Notes under the pieces: generated by a model | What the model was told of the DNA's origin: nothing | Database searches by the model: none | Seen by the model: only the letters and a program-made list of their open reading frames with translations | Made by a program: the position numbers and the translations under genes | Assembly: GCA_963711675.1 (NCBI GenBank) | Contig: CAVQFB010000017.1 | Coordinates: forward strand, 124,001 to 188,000 | DNA from: CAVQFB01 sp963711675 | GTDB lineage: Bacteria; Acidobacteriota; Terriglobia; Terriglobales; Acidobacteriaceae | Direction: 5' to 3' | Length of the DNA stretch: 64,000 nucleotides | Part shown: positions 26,509 to 35,540 of the stretch, one piece after another | How positions within the stretch are numbered: the first letter of the stretch is position 1 | Layout: the number at the start of each line of letters is the position of its first letter

Positions 26509-26525
26509 TTGGCCCCACCCTTGCA
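26509..26525 (+). promoter_or_regulatory. Sigma-54 promoter of the flrBC-flgBC-fliE-J operon
   Basis: TTGG (26509-26512), N10, then GC (26523-26524) in TTGCA: a full -24/-12 match. The start is predicted near 26536, almost at the first ATG of the kinase gene (26540). Confidence 0.7.
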
Positions 26526-26530
26526 TTTCA

Positions 26531-26551
26531 ACTGGGCAGATGTTGCCTAGT
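26531..26551 (+). repeat. Palindromic element ACTGGGCA-N5-TGCCTAGT over the transcription start
   Basis: One of four related palindromes in the window. Its centre lies 17 bases downstream of the -12 GC, the same distance as at the fliM promoter. The spacer is GATGT and contains the first possible ATG of the kinase gene. The arms pair except for one G/T. Confidence 0.6.
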
Positions 26552-27802
26552 TCTCATCCGATTCCAATGAACGTCGCATTGGGAGCCGCGCCGACGCCAG
26601 AGGGTCATCTCTCTGATGCCTTCACCGCCTTTATGACTGCGGCGAGCCGATTGGAAAATTCTTATGGCTCTTTGCAGGACGAGGTTGAAGGCCTGCGTAG
26701 GGAACTGGAAGAGCGAAACGCTTCGCTCGCCGCGAGTTTAGCGACCAACCGAGAACTGACTATCGCGCTTCACCGAATTCTTGAGGCCTTGCCCTGTGGT
26801 GTGGCCGTGGTGGAGAACTCAAATCGCGCCATAGCCCTCATAAATCCCGAAGCGCGTCGCATGCTGGGGATGCCGGCTGACACAACCATCAGTTGGGCTG
26901 ACTTTCCGGCACGGATCCGAACCTTCGTGGACTCGCCGGGAGCGCTGCAATCAGGAGAACAGGAAATCTGCCTCAAGAAAGATAGCAACAAGCAGTGGGT
27001 GGCAGTCCGTCGCAGCGACATCGTCGATAGCGGCAGTCCACAAAATGGCGTGGGTGATCACGCCGGTTCACGGACGGTCCTGATTATTCGGGACGTCACC
27101 GCTCAAAAAGAAGCCGAAAACGAGCGGGAGTCCACTCGCAACATCGTGGCCCTGGCAGAAATGGCCACGGTGCTTGCACACGAAATTCGCAATCCACTGG
27201 GGAGTCTGGAGTTGTTTGCGAGGCTGCTCACGGAGGAACCAGGTCTGGGCAATGCTGCAAAAGAGTGGACTAGCAACGTCCAAGCTGGTGTGCGTTCGCT
27301 ATCGGCAACAGTGAACAATGTTCTCAGTTTCTATAGCCTTGGCGCTCCGCATTTCGTACAGGTCAACCTTGCGAGCCTGCTATCCAGTGAAATGGAGTTC
27401 GTAAGGCCTCTGGCTGAGCAAAAGGCTGTAAAGGTCACGCTTGAGGAGACTCTGGGAGACGCAGAGTTGAGAGCTGACCCGAACGGGTTGCAGCAGGTGT
27501 TCCTCAACCTCGTGTGCAATGCGTTACGCCACACGCCGGCTGGCGGCAACATCAAGGTGAGCGCGAAACTGGAAACGCATGGATCCTCCCGAGCAGTCGT
27601 TGAGTTCCGCGACAACGGCAAAGGAATAAGACCGGAAGACCTGTCCCACATATTCGAGCCTGGATTCAGCACGACGGGACAAAGCCCCGGACTGGGATTG
27701 ACGGTTTGCCGTCGCATCGTGGAGCAGCATGGCGGAACGATAAGCGCGCAGAGCACATTGGGGCAAGGAGCGACATTTCGCATGGAGTTTCCAGTTGCAT
27801 GA
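26540..27802 (+). CDS. flrB: Flagellar sensor histidine kinase, FlrB/FleS-like
   Basis: A soluble kinase: coiled coil about 38-75 (LENSYGSLQDEVEGLRRELEERNASLAAS), PAS domain about 78-190, HisKA box with His214 (VLAHEIRNPLGSLELFARLL), and an HATPase domain with N box NLVCNALRHTP, G1 DNGKGI, F box FEPGFST and G2 GLGLTVC. There is no membrane segment, as in FlrB/FleS. It should phosphorylate the FlrC-like regulator encoded next, whose ATG overlaps its stop. The ATG at 26540 would be nearly leaderless given the promoter; the ATG at 26567 (MNVALG) is a reasonable alternative. Confidence 0.92.
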   Translation: MLPSSHPIPMNVALGAAPTPEGHLSDAFTAFMTAASRLENSYGSLQDEVEGLRRELEERNASLAASLATNRELTIALHRILEALPCGVAVVENSNRAIALINPEARRMLGMPADTTISWADFPARIRTFVDSPGALQSGEQEICLKKDSNKQWVAVRRSDIVDSGSPQNGVGDHAGSRTVLIIRDVTAQKEAENERESTRNIVALAEMATVLAHEIRNPLGSLELFARLLTEEPGLGNAAKEWTSNVQAGVRSLSATVNNVLSFYSLGAPHFVQVNLASLLSSEMEFVRPLAEQKAVKVTLEETLGDAELRADPNGLQQVFLNLVCNALRHTPAGGNIKVSAKLETHGSSRAVVEFRDNGKGIRPEDLSHIFEPGFSTTGQSPGLGLTVCRRIVEQHGGTISAQSTLGQGATFRMEFPVA

Positions 27803-29184
27803 ATAGCACGACCGACAAATCGGTGCTGGTAGTAGATGACGAACAGGGGATGCAACTCGCGCTCAAGGCAAACTTCCAGCGAGAAGGTTGGCGAGTGGAG
27901 ACGGCCAGCGGAGCACGCGAGGCCCTGACTAAGTTTGGCGTCGAGCGCTTTCCCTTGATTGTCACGGACGTACGCATGCCGGACGGTGACGGATTGCACT
28001 TGATGCGCACGGTGAGGAATAGCAGTCCCTCCACCGCGGTGATTCTGCTGACTGCTTTTGGAAATGTGCCCGAGGCGGTGCAGGCCATGCAAGGCGGGGC
28101 CTGCGATTACCTCATGAAGCCCATTTCGTTTGAGCGCTTGCAGTCCGCAGTCATCAAGGTGATGCAGCAGGCCGGAAGCATGACCACCGTAGGAGATCAG
28201 ACGGGCTTGATCGTGGGAAGTGCTCCGGCGTTACTGCGGGCCCTGGCGCGGGCGCGTCACGCAGCGCGTACGAAGGCTGACGTGCTGATCGAGGCGGAGA
28301 GCGGCACAGGCAAGGAATTGCTGGCACGCTTCATTCACGAGATGAGCGATCGACATGCGAAACCGTTCATCGCCGTAAACTGCGCGGCTGTGCCGGAGCA
28401 ACTGCTTGAGAGCGAACTGTTCGGGCATGTGCGGGGCGCGTTTACCGGAGCAACCAACTCCAAATCGGGCAAGTTTGAGTTAGCGGCGGGAGGAACGCTT
28501 CTTCTCGACGAGATTGGCGAGATGTCTATCAGTCTCCAGCCGAAACTGCTGCGGGTGCTTCAAGAGAGGGAGATCGAGAGGGTAGGTGACACCCGCACGG
28601 TGCAGGTAGATGTGCGGATCATTGCAACCACCAACGTCTCTCTTCACAAGATGGTAGAGGAAGGGACGTTCCGGGCAGACCTGTTCTACCGCTTGAATGT
28701 GATTCCCCTGACTTTGCCAGCTCTCAGGGAGCGCCAGGAGGACATACCGGCTTTAGCCGAATTTTTCGCCCGGGAGTTTGCGAAACAGTCCGATCGGGCA
28801 GTCCCGCGGCTGCACCCAGAGTTTGTGCGCGGGCTGCAAGAACATTCCTGGCCGGGCAATGTACGCGAGCTTGCCAACTACTTGAGGCGAGTGATCACGC
28901 TGAGTGAAGGCAACGAGATCGGGGCAGACAGCCTGCGTACGGAGCTCGTCAAGCCTGCTCAGACAGCGCTGCCTATTTCGATCAGCAAGGCTCCGGTGCG
29001 AGCCGGAACTTCGATGCGCGAACTGGAGCGCCGTCTGTTGGAAACAACGCTCGAGGTAACCGGTGGGAATCGGACGAAAGCGGCAGAAATGCTGGGCGTC
29101 AGCCTGAGGACGATTCGTAACAAGATTCGCGAGTTCGGACTACCGCCAAGGAGGTACGCATGGGCGACATCACAACACCAATGA
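27799..29184 (+). CDS. flrC: Sigma-54 response regulator, FlrC/FleR-like flagellar activator
   Basis: Receiver with Asp13-Asp14 and phosphoacceptor Asp57 (LIVTDVRMPDGDG), AAA+ with Walker A EAESGTGKE, sigma-54 loop VRGAFTGATN, Walker B LLDEIGE, arginine finger FRADLFYRLNVIPL, and a Fis helix-turn-helix (GNRTKAAEMLGVSLRTIRNKIREFGL). It is the expected activator of the sigma-54 promoters for rod, hook and export genes. The start is the ATG at 27799, overlapping the kinase stop (ATGA). Its last codons overlap flgB, and the flgB ribosome-binding site AAGGAGG lies inside this gene. Confidence 0.93.
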   Translation: MNSTTDKSVLVVDDEQGMQLALKANFQREGWRVETASGAREALTKFGVERFPLIVTDVRMPDGDGLHLMRTVRNSSPSTAVILLTAFGNVPEAVQAMQGGACDYLMKPISFERLQSAVIKVMQQAGSMTTVGDQTGLIVGSAPALLRALARARHAARTKADVLIEAESGTGKELLARFIHEMSDRHAKPFIAVNCAAVPEQLLESELFGHVRGAFTGATNSKSGKFELAAGGTLLLDEIGEMSISLQPKLLRVLQEREIERVGDTRTVQVDVRIIATTNVSLHKMVEEGTFRADLFYRLNVIPLTLPALRERQEDIPALAEFFAREFAKQSDRAVPRLHPEFVRGLQEHSWPGNVRELANYLRRVITLSEGNEIGADSLRTELVKPAQTALPISISKAPVRAGTSMRELERRLLETTLEVTGGNRTKAAEMLGVSLRTIRNKIREFGLPPRRYAWATSQHQ

Positions 29185-29519
29185 TCCAGCAACTGGAGAG
29201 GTTCCTGAATGTCACGTCGGCACGTCACACCCTGGTGACGACCAACATGGCGAACATTGACACTCCGGGATATCGCACAAAAGACTTGGATTTTCGTGCA
29301 GAACTGCAGAAGGCGGACGGATTCGGAGAGGCGAATTTCCAACCTGTAGTGCGGAATGTACCTGGGTTGCTGGAACGCCCGGATGGGAACGATGTGAATC
29401 TCGATCGGGAGAGCTTGCTGATGGCGGAGACACAGATGCAGTTTCGTCTCGGCATCCAGCTGGTGAAGCATGAGTTCCAGCAGTTGTTGGCTGCAATCAA
29501 TGAGGGGAAACAAGGATGA
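29160..29519 (+). CDS. flgB: Flagellar proximal rod protein FlgB
   Basis: Rod subunit exported by the flagellar type III system. The 119-residue protein has the N-terminal rod signature ARHTLVTTNMANIDTPGYRTKDLDF (helix plus ANxxTPGY) and a C-terminal helix (MQFRLGIQLVKHEFQQLLAAI). A strong AAGGAGG precedes the ATG at 29160. It overlaps the end of flrC by 25 bases and flgC by four. Confidence 0.95.
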   Translation: MGDITTPMIQQLERFLNVTSARHTLVTTNMANIDTPGYRTKDLDFRAELQKADGFGEANFQPVVRNVPGLLERPDGNDVNLDRESLLMAETQMQFRLGIQLVKHEFQQLLAAINEGKQG

Positions 29520-29956
29520 GCATATTCTCTACGCTTGAAATCAGCGGCGCGGCACTGGGAGCCGAACGACAGAGAGCGGAAGTCGTGGCCGCAAACATGG
29601 CAAATGCCGAAACGACTCGCACCTCGGAGGGCGGCCCCTACAAGCGCCAGGAAGTGGTGTTCGCGAGTTCAGGCCGCATGAACTTTCGCCTGGCGCTGGC
29701 AGGGTTTCATGGGCTAAATCCCATGATTCCGTCGGTTCGCGTCGAGAGAGTGGTTGCCGATCCGACACCGCCAATCATGCGCTATGAGCCCGGTCATCCG
29801 GACGCGAACCCGCAAGGATACGTGGCATATCCGGCGATCAATCCGGTGCAAGAGATGGTGGACCTGATGGGCGCGGTTCGCTCATACCAACTTAATGCGT
29901 CAGCAGTCAGCGCGACAAAACAGATGATTCAGCAGTCTTTGGATCTCCTGCGCTAG
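29516..29956 (+). CDS. flgC: Flagellar proximal rod protein FlgC
   Basis: Rod subunit of 146 residues. The N-terminal helix is ISGAALGAERQRAEVVAANMANAETTRTSEGGPYKRQ (rod family, with ANAETT in place of TPGY), and the C-terminal family motif is YPAINPVQEMVDLMGAVRSYQLNASAVSATKQMIQQSLDLL. It is in the usual flgB-flgC-fliE order with a 4-base overlap upstream. Confidence 0.95.
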   Translation: MSIFSTLEISGAALGAERQRAEVVAANMANAETTRTSEGGPYKRQEVVFASSGRMNFRLALAGFHGLNPMIPSVRVERVVADPTPPIMRYEPGHPDANPQGYVAYPAINPVQEMVDLMGAVRSYQLNASAVSATKQMIQQSLDLLR

Positions 29957-29973
29957 CGCGGAAGGAGCAGGCA

Positions 29974-30279
29974 ATGAACAACACAATCTTGACGGGACTG
30001 CCGGTGGTCCCCGTAACCCAGCCGACCAGTCCCACAGTACCGGGCGGTGGCGATGAGGGAGGCGGGTTCGGATCGGTGCTGAAGGGCGCGATGGAACAGG
30101 CCGGGCAGCTGGACAAAAACGCCCAGCAGCAGATCGGCGAGCTATTGCAAGGAGATCGCCAGGACATTCACAACGTGATGATCGCTGTCGAGAAAGCTGA
30201 CGTCACATTTCAATTGATGATGCAGTTGCGCAACAAGATCCTGAACGCGTACCAGGAAGTCTCGAAGATGCAGTTCTAG
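29974..30279 (+). CDS. fliE: Flagellar hook-basal body complex protein FliE
   Basis: The MS-ring/rod junction protein that links FliF to the rod. It has 101 residues: a variable Pro/Gly-rich N-terminus, then the FliE domain (FGSVLKGAMEQAGQLDKNAQQQIGELLQGDRQDIHNVMIAVEKADVTFQLMMQLRNKILNAYQEVSKMQF). The final helix, with V-x-Q-L-x-x-x-x-R-N-K-I-x-x-A-Y-Q-E, is the family hallmark. It stands between flgC and fliF. Confidence 0.95.
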   Translation: MNNTILTGLPVVPVTQPTSPTVPGGGDEGGGFGSVLKGAMEQAGQLDKNAQQQIGELLQGDRQDIHNVMIAVEKADVTFQLMMQLRNKILNAYQEVSKMQF

Positions 30280-30314
30280 CGGAGCGGAGCCGATCCGACA
30301 GGTAACACGAAGAC

Positions 30315-31916
30315 ATGGCATCGTTAACTCAAGTACAAAATCAGGCGAAGGAATTCTTCGCGGGACTGACGGTAACGCAGCGCCTGCTGCTTGCTGGCGC
30401 TGTGATCGTGAGCGTGGCCGTTCTTCTGGTCTTTACGCACCTTATTGGAACGCCCGACTTCAAGCCGCTGGTCACGGGCATGGAAGCGAGCGACGCGCAG
30501 GCGCTGGGTGCCAAGCTGGCGGCGAAGGCCATCCCTTACGAGATCAGCACCGATGGCAAGAGCGTCAGCGTTCCCAGCGACAAGCTTGATTCAAGCCGCA
30601 TGGAGATCGCCTCGCAGGGCATGCCGCGAAGTGGCCGGTTTGGATTTGAGCTGTTCGACAAAGTCAACTGGGGCCAGACCGAGTTTGACGAGAAGGTGAA
30701 CTACCAGCGTGCACTGGAAGGGGAACTGGAGAGATCCATCCAAACGCTAAAAGATGTGGAGAGCGCTCGTGTGCATCTGGTACTGCCCACGGACTCGATA
30801 TTTCTGGACAAAGAACGCGAAGCCAAGGCCTCGGTTGTACTGACGCTGCGCAGTGGAAAGCTCTCCGAGGAGACACAGCTTGGCATCGCGCGATTAGTCG
30901 CAGGCGCGGTTGATAAGCTGCAGCCCGAAGATGTGACCGTAATTGATGCGGAGACAAACCGCCCCCTCGGAGTCCCAAAGCGCGACGGTTTCTCAGGCGA
31001 CGGCAACCTGGAACAGGAACTGTCGAAGCGCCTGGTGGCGACCCTTGATCCAGTTGTCGGTGCCGACCATGTCCGGGCCAGTGTGAACGTGGACTACGAC
31101 TCCAGCACCAGCGAAGAAAACCAGGAAACGTACGATCCGAAGAGTGCGGTCGCCGTGACCCTGCAGAAATCGGAAGAGCAGGTGGGAGGCGCACTGAACG
31201 GTGGAGTCCCGGGAACATCCAGCAACGTTCCCACCGAGACAGCGGGTTCAAAACCGGTTGTAGTCACCGGAGACGGAAATCAGACCTCGAAGAGCGAAAG
31301 CAGCACGTTTGCTGTGAACCGCGTGGTCCGCCGCACGACGCAGCCGGCGGGGCGAATCCGAAGGATCACTGCTGCCCTCCTGGTGGATAACGCAGTTGAG
31401 ATCAAGCAGGAAAACGGAAAGAGCGTGGCCGCGCGCAGGCCGCGCACCCCAGAGGAGCTGAAGCAGATTGAAGAACTGGCGTCAGCCGCGATTGGGCTGG
31501 ATGTTAGCCGCGGCGACAGTCTTGCCGTGAAAAACCTGGCGTTCGAACAGCCACCCGTCGAGGCGCCAGTTAAGCCCACGAAGCTTGACCGCGTGCGCGT
31601 AGTCCTGAACGACTACTCGAGCCTCGTGCGCTACGGAGCCATCCTCCTGCTTTTCCTGTTGGCGTACTTGCTGATGTTGCGCCCGCTGAAGAAACAATTG
31701 ATGACCACGTTCCGCGAACTACCGGCCCGAGCCACGCAGAAGTCATCATTGTCAACTGCGAAAGGCGAAATCAGCGTTGGCGACGAAGCCCAGGCGCTTT
31801 CAGCGGAACAGCAACGAACCATGAGCATCAAGAAGCAGCTAATTGATAAAACCAAAACGGGACCGGCTGATACCAGCAGGCTCATCCAAGCCTGGCTCCA
31901 TGAGGGTGGAAAATGA
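30315..31916 (+). CDS. fliF: Flagellar MS-ring protein FliF
   Basis: Forms the membrane ring on which the rotor is built. Two transmembrane helices flank the periplasmic ring-building domains: about 24-45 (LLLAGAVIVSVAVLLVFTHLI) and about 436-458 (YGAILLLFLLAYLLMLRPL). Family sequence includes IPYEISTDGKSVSVPSDK, GRFGFELFDKVNWGQTEFDEKVNYQRALEGELERSI and VDYDSSTSEENQETYDP. The 533 residues are close to the 552 of Salmonella. The C-terminal tail (SIKKQLIDKTKTGPADTSRLIQAWLHEG) is the FliG-binding segment. It overlaps fliG by four bases. Confidence 0.96.
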   Translation: MASLTQVQNQAKEFFAGLTVTQRLLLAGAVIVSVAVLLVFTHLIGTPDFKPLVTGMEASDAQALGAKLAAKAIPYEISTDGKSVSVPSDKLDSSRMEIASQGMPRSGRFGFELFDKVNWGQTEFDEKVNYQRALEGELERSIQTLKDVESARVHLVLPTDSIFLDKEREAKASVVLTLRSGKLSEETQLGIARLVAGAVDKLQPEDVTVIDAETNRPLGVPKRDGFSGDGNLEQELSKRLVATLDPVVGADHVRASVNVDYDSSTSEENQETYDPKSAVAVTLQKSEEQVGGALNGGVPGTSSNVPTETAGSKPVVVTGDGNQTSKSESSTFAVNRVVRRTTQPAGRIRRITAALLVDNAVEIKQENGKSVAARRPRTPEELKQIEELASAAIGLDVSRGDSLAVKNLAFEQPPVEAPVKPTKLDRVRVVLNDYSSLVRYGAILLLFLLAYLLMLRPLKKQLMTTFRELPARATQKSSLSTAKGEISVGDEAQALSAEQQRTMSIKKQLIDKTKTGPADTSRLIQAWLHEGGK

Positions 31917-32935
31917 GCGGGCGCCCTTCTGCTCCACTGGCTGGCATTCGCAAGGCAGCTGTCCTCATGGCCATTATGGGCGAGGATGCTGCCTCAGCCG
32001 TGTATTCGCACCTCTCCGATGAAGACGTGCAACTCTTGACCAGGGAAATTGCGGAGGTTGGGAAGATATCCGCTGACGTCGCTTCGCAGATTTTGGAAGA
32101 GTACCACCAGGTCACCTTGACCGAGGATTACCTCGCACAAGGAGGTCTGGAATTTGCCGCTCGCCTATTGATAAAGGCTTTTGGGGAAGAGCGGGCAAAA
32201 GGTCTTTTGCAGCGCGTCGTGCGGCTACAGCAATTGAGTGCGGGGCAGCTCGAGTCACTGCAGAAAGCGGATCCACATCAGCTAGCCAAGTTCCTGGAAG
32301 ACGAGCACCCGCAGACAATCGCCCTTATCTTGGCGCACCTTGATGGCAAGCAAGCTTCGACGCTCCTCATGAGGCTCCCGGAAAAGGATCGAGCAGAACT
32401 CGTGAAGCGGCTCGCACAGCTTCGGCAGTTCTCTCCGGAAATGGCTGAAAAAGTGTCGGTCATCCTCCATCGCCGGCTACAGTCGCTGGGCGAAAAGAGC
32501 CGGAAGACATACGCCGGTTGCGAGAGCGTGGCTGACGTGATGAACCGGCTCGAACCAGACGAAGCCAAAGCAATTCTCGAGAACATTGAGCGGGAAGACG
32601 CCAAGTTGGCCATCAAAATTCGGAACCTGATGTTCACCTTTGAAGATATGCTCGGCGTCTCGGAGGCGTCGATCCGCGAATGGGCTGGCTCCATGGACAA
32701 GAAGGTTTTGGCCATGGCACTAAAAGGCGCATCCGAGGATCTCAAGAATCATATCTTCAAGACCATGTCATCGCGCGCCGTTGATATGTTGAAGGAGGAC
32801 ATGGAAGTGCTGGGACCGGTGCGAGCAAAAGACGTGGCGGCTGCGCAGCAGGAGTCGGTGGCGGTAATTCGAAAGCTGGAAGCCGACGGCAAAGTCGTAT
32901 TAAGGACCGAGGGCGATGATGAATACGTCGTTTAG
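31913..32935 (+). CDS. fliG: Flagellar motor switch protein FliG
   Basis: Rotor protein that binds FliF at its N-terminus, FliM in the middle and MotA at its C-terminus. Markers are RKAAVLMAIMGEDAASAVYSHLSDEDV (N domain), the middle motif EHPQTIALILAHLDGKQASTLLMRLP, and the C-terminal torque helix region MFTFEDMLGVSEASIREWAGSMDKKVLAMALKGASEDLKNHIFKTMSSRA. The 340-residue length is normal. Confidence 0.97.
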   Translation: MSGRPSAPLAGIRKAAVLMAIMGEDAASAVYSHLSDEDVQLLTREIAEVGKISADVASQILEEYHQVTLTEDYLAQGGLEFAARLLIKAFGEERAKGLLQRVVRLQQLSAGQLESLQKADPHQLAKFLEDEHPQTIALILAHLDGKQASTLLMRLPEKDRAELVKRLAQLRQFSPEMAEKVSVILHRRLQSLGEKSRKTYAGCESVADVMNRLEPDEAKAILENIEREDAKLAIKIRNLMFTFEDMLGVSEASIREWAGSMDKKVLAMALKGASEDLKNHIFKTMSSRAVDMLKEDMEVLGPVRAKDVAAAQQESVAVIRKLEADGKVVLRTEGDDEYVV

Positions 32936-32945
32936 GAGACCTGCG

Positions 32946-33602
32946 ATGGATGCAGACGCCACCGAAGTCCAAGCGTTCGTGTACAAGGACGCTCTCGGCC
33001 CCGTACAGAACTTCGCAGAACCGAGCCTGCCGGCGACGCAATCCCCACTAAACGGGAACGGTCAGAACGGCCACTCGCCTGAGTTGAGCAAAGAACAGGT
33101 CTTGCGCCTCAGAAGCGAGAGCCTTACCGAGGGAATGCGGGAAGGCGAGCATCGCGCGAGGATGGCTTTCGAGAAAGAGCTGGAGCTGGAGCGGAGCCGG
33201 GTAGCGCAGGCAGTCACGGCTTTCCAGGCCGAGCGCTCGCAGTATTTCGCGAAAGTCGAGATTGAGCTTGTGCACCTGGCGATGGCCATTGCTGCAAAAA
33301 TCCTTCATCGTGAAGCACAGGTGGATCGTTTGTTAGTAGCCGGCCTGGTGAAGGTGATGCTGGAGAGACTGAACCGCGATACCAAAGTTGTGGCTCGAGT
33401 GCGGCCAGAAGATGTGCCCGCCTGGCAGAATTTCTTTCGCGAGAACATCCACGTGCAGGTGGTGGATGACATTTCGGTTGAGCCCATGGGGTGCGCGCTC
33501 GAGACCGAACTCGGCACTACAGATATGGGCCTGAATGCGCAACTCAAGGAGATCGAACAGGGGTTCTTCGATCTATTGGCACAACGGCCTGAGCCCAAAT
33601 GA
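32946..33602 (+). CDS. fliH: Flagellar assembly protein FliH
   Basis: Negative regulator and stator-like partner of the FliI ATPase. A coiled-coil centre (EGMREGEHRARMAFEKELELERSRVAQAVTAFQAERSQYFAKVEIELVHLAMAIAAKIL) is followed by the FliH C-terminal domain (RVRPEDVPAWQNFF, DISVEPMGCALETELGTTDMGLNAQLKEIEQGFFDLL). The ATG at 32946, seven bases after AGGAG, is preferred to the ATG at 32916 inside fliG. It overlaps fliI by four bases. Confidence 0.9.
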   Translation: MDADATEVQAFVYKDALGPVQNFAEPSLPATQSPLNGNGQNGHSPELSKEQVLRLRSESLTEGMREGEHRARMAFEKELELERSRVAQAVTAFQAERSQYFAKVEIELVHLAMAIAAKILHREAQVDRLLVAGLVKVMLERLNRDTKVVARVRPEDVPAWQNFFRENIHVQVVDDISVEPMGCALETELGTTDMGLNAQLKEIEQGFFDLLAQRPEPK

Positions 33603-34906
33603 CCTCACCTCACCTCGATTCCTACGCGAACTGGCTGCGGACATGTTCGACCGTTCGCTGGACCGGACGTGTCACTCAGGTGGTAGGCAATCTGGTGGAA
33701 TCAGCCGGACCTTTCAGTTCCGTAGGAGAATGCTGCGAGATTGTGGATTCGGGAGGAACCCGGTACGCAGGTGAAATAGTCGGGTTTCGCGGGTCCAATG
33801 TGCTCTCCATGAGCCTGGAGAAACCGCACGGCATCCGTTTCGGAGACCAGGTGGTCAGTTGGGGCGCCAGGCCTTCGCTTCGGGTAGGTCCGGATCTGCT
33901 GGGCCGAGTCATTGACGCGGTCGGACGGCCGCTGGACTCAAAAGGCGAGTATCGCGCTACGCGTCAAATGGCGGTGGATGGGTCCGCACCCTTGCCGCTG
34001 GAACGGACACTCATCGACGAACCGCTGGCCTGTGGGATTCGAGCGGTGGACGGATTTCTCACGTGTGGTCGAGGACAGCGGATCGGAATTTTTGGTGGAA
34101 GCGGCGTGGGGAAAAGTACGCTCCTCGGAATGATGGCGCGAGGCACGGCCGCCGATATGACTGTGCTTGCATTGGTGGGGGAACGAGGCCGTGAAGTTGG
34201 GGAGTTCTTGAAGGTTCTCGGAGCCGAGGGCATGCGCAGATCCGTGGTGGTTGTATCGACATCCGACCAGTCACCATTGTTACGGGTTAGGGGGGCACTC
34301 GCCGCTACCGCGGTGGCGGAATATTTCTGTGCGCGTGGGAAGAATGTGCTCCTGGTGGTTGACTCGTTGACGCGGTTCGCGATGGCTCAGCGGGAGATCG
34401 GACTCGCCGCCGGGGAGCCTCCCACGTCGAAGGGCTACACGCCGTCGGTCCTTAATATGTTGGCACGTTTGGTGGAGCGATCCGGTCGTCTTGCCAATGG
34501 CAGCATCACCGCTTTCTATACCGTTTTGATGGAGGGAGATGACCAGCAGGATCCCATTGTCGACACGGTGCGGTCGTTGCTGGATGGTCATATCGTCCTC
34601 GACCGGAATCTGAGCCTTGAAAACCACTATCCTCCAATCTCGGTTCTCGAGAGTCTGAGCCGCTTGATGCCGAGTGTTTGCGACCGGGAACATCTCGAAA
34701 AGGCGGGCGCCTTGCGGATGTTGGTTGCAGCCTACAGGCGAGCAGAAGATCTGATTCGAATCGGCGCATATCAGAAAGGCACCGACGCGGTTTTGGATAA
34801 AGCGATCACCGCCATGCCAGAAATTAACCGCTTTCTGAGTCAACATCCGGAAGAAGCGACTCCTTTTGTTGAGATGCGTTCCCGGCTGATGACGCTCCCC
34901 TCCTGA
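33599..34906 (+). CDS. fliI: Flagellum-specific ATPase FliI
   Basis: The F1-beta-like ATPase of the flagellar type III export apparatus. Walker A is GGSGVGKST (166-174), Walker B region VLLVVDSLTRFAMAQREIGLAAGEPPTSKGYTPSVLNMLARLVER, and a further family stretch is GSITAFYTVLMEGDDQQDPIVDTVRSLLDGHIVLDR. At 435 residues it is full length. It lies between fliH and fliJ with overlap or near contact on both sides. Confidence 0.97.
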   Translation: MTSPHLDSYANWLRTCSTVRWTGRVTQVVGNLVESAGPFSSVGECCEIVDSGGTRYAGEIVGFRGSNVLSMSLEKPHGIRFGDQVVSWGARPSLRVGPDLLGRVIDAVGRPLDSKGEYRATRQMAVDGSAPLPLERTLIDEPLACGIRAVDGFLTCGRGQRIGIFGGSGVGKSTLLGMMARGTAADMTVLALVGERGREVGEFLKVLGAEGMRRSVVVVSTSDQSPLLRVRGALAATAVAEYFCARGKNVLLVVDSLTRFAMAQREIGLAAGEPPTSKGYTPSVLNMLARLVERSGRLANGSITAFYTVLMEGDDQQDPIVDTVRSLLDGHIVLDRNLSLENHYPPISVLESLSRLMPSVCDREHLEKAGALRMLVAAYRRAEDLIRIGAYQKGTDAVLDKAITAMPEINRFLSQHPEEATPFVEMRSRLMTLPS

Positions 34907-34907
34907 T

Positions 34908-35348
34908 ATGGCGTTCCGATTCTCATTAGCTCCCGTTCTTGTTTTCCGAAAGCTCGTTGAAGACAGAGCATATTCTGAGCTGGAGAAGATCCAGCAGGTA
35001 ATTCTGCAAGCCGAGACACAACGAACGCAGACCTTGGAGTGGCTGTCGGCCTGCGTCAGGAATCGAGAAACAGAACTGTCCAAGGGGACATCTTCCATCC
35101 GTCTACAGTCGCAGTATGAGGAGATGCTGACTTTAGAGCAGCGGTTAGCAATGCTGGATTCACAACTCCGGGAGCTTCATTCAAAACGAAGCCAGTGTCT
35201 GCTGGAATACCAACAGGCGAGGCGAAAGCGCGAGGTTATGGAAGAACTGCGGGAGCGGCAACTCAACGAATACCTGCGGCACGAAGCAAAGCGGCAGCAA
35301 AGCGCCTTGGACGATCTGTTTCTTTCGCGACGCAAACACCTCAACTAG
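34908..35348 (+). CDS. fliJ: Flagellar export chaperone FliJ
   Basis: A 146-residue, almost entirely helical coiled-coil protein (FRFSLAPVLVFRKLVEDRAYSELEKIQQVILQAETQRTQTLEWL...MEELRERQLNEYLRHEAKRQQSALDDLFLSRRKH), matching FliJ in length and position directly after fliI. FliJ links the ATPase to FlhA and recycles chaperones. The stop codon lies inside the first of two palindromes that precede fliK. Confidence 0.88.
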   Translation: MAFRFSLAPVLVFRKLVEDRAYSELEKIQQVILQAETQRTQTLEWLSACVRNRETELSKGTSSIRLQSQYEEMLTLEQRLAMLDSQLRELHSKRSQCLLEYQQARRKREVMEELRERQLNEYLRHEAKRQQSALDDLFLSRRKHLN

Positions 35349-35386
35349 GCAGACCTTGCCTAGTAATTTCCGGGCAAGTCTTGCCC
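35344..35386 (+). repeat. Tandem palindromes upstream of the fliK promoter
   Basis: ACTAGGCA-GACCT-TGCCTAGT (35344-35364, perfect 8-bp arms, overlapping the fliJ stop) and GGGCA-AGTCT-TGCCC (35372-35386; also readable as a 7-bp palindrome around one T). Centres are 25 bases apart and lie about 145-170 bases before the predicted sigma-54 start, an enhancer-like position. No U-tract follows, so they are poor terminators. Confidence 0.6.
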
Positions 35387-35498
35387 AGTTTCTCCAGCCG
35401 GACAATCCACGCACCAATCCTAATCGGCAAGTCGCGCGGAAGTCTTTAGCCTCCAACAAACTATTTTCGATCTGGGAAGAGTCTCTAATCCGGAAATT

Positions 35499-35515
35499 TT
35501 GGTTAGCGACTTGCA
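35499..35515 (+). promoter_or_regulatory. Sigma-54 promoter of fliK-flgD-flgE
   Basis: TTGG ending at 35502, N10, then GC (35513-35514) in TTGCA. The start is expected near 35526, about 15 bases before the fliK GTG. Confidence 0.7.
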
Positions 35516-35540
35516 ATGCTTTGGTGGTCTGGAGAATTGC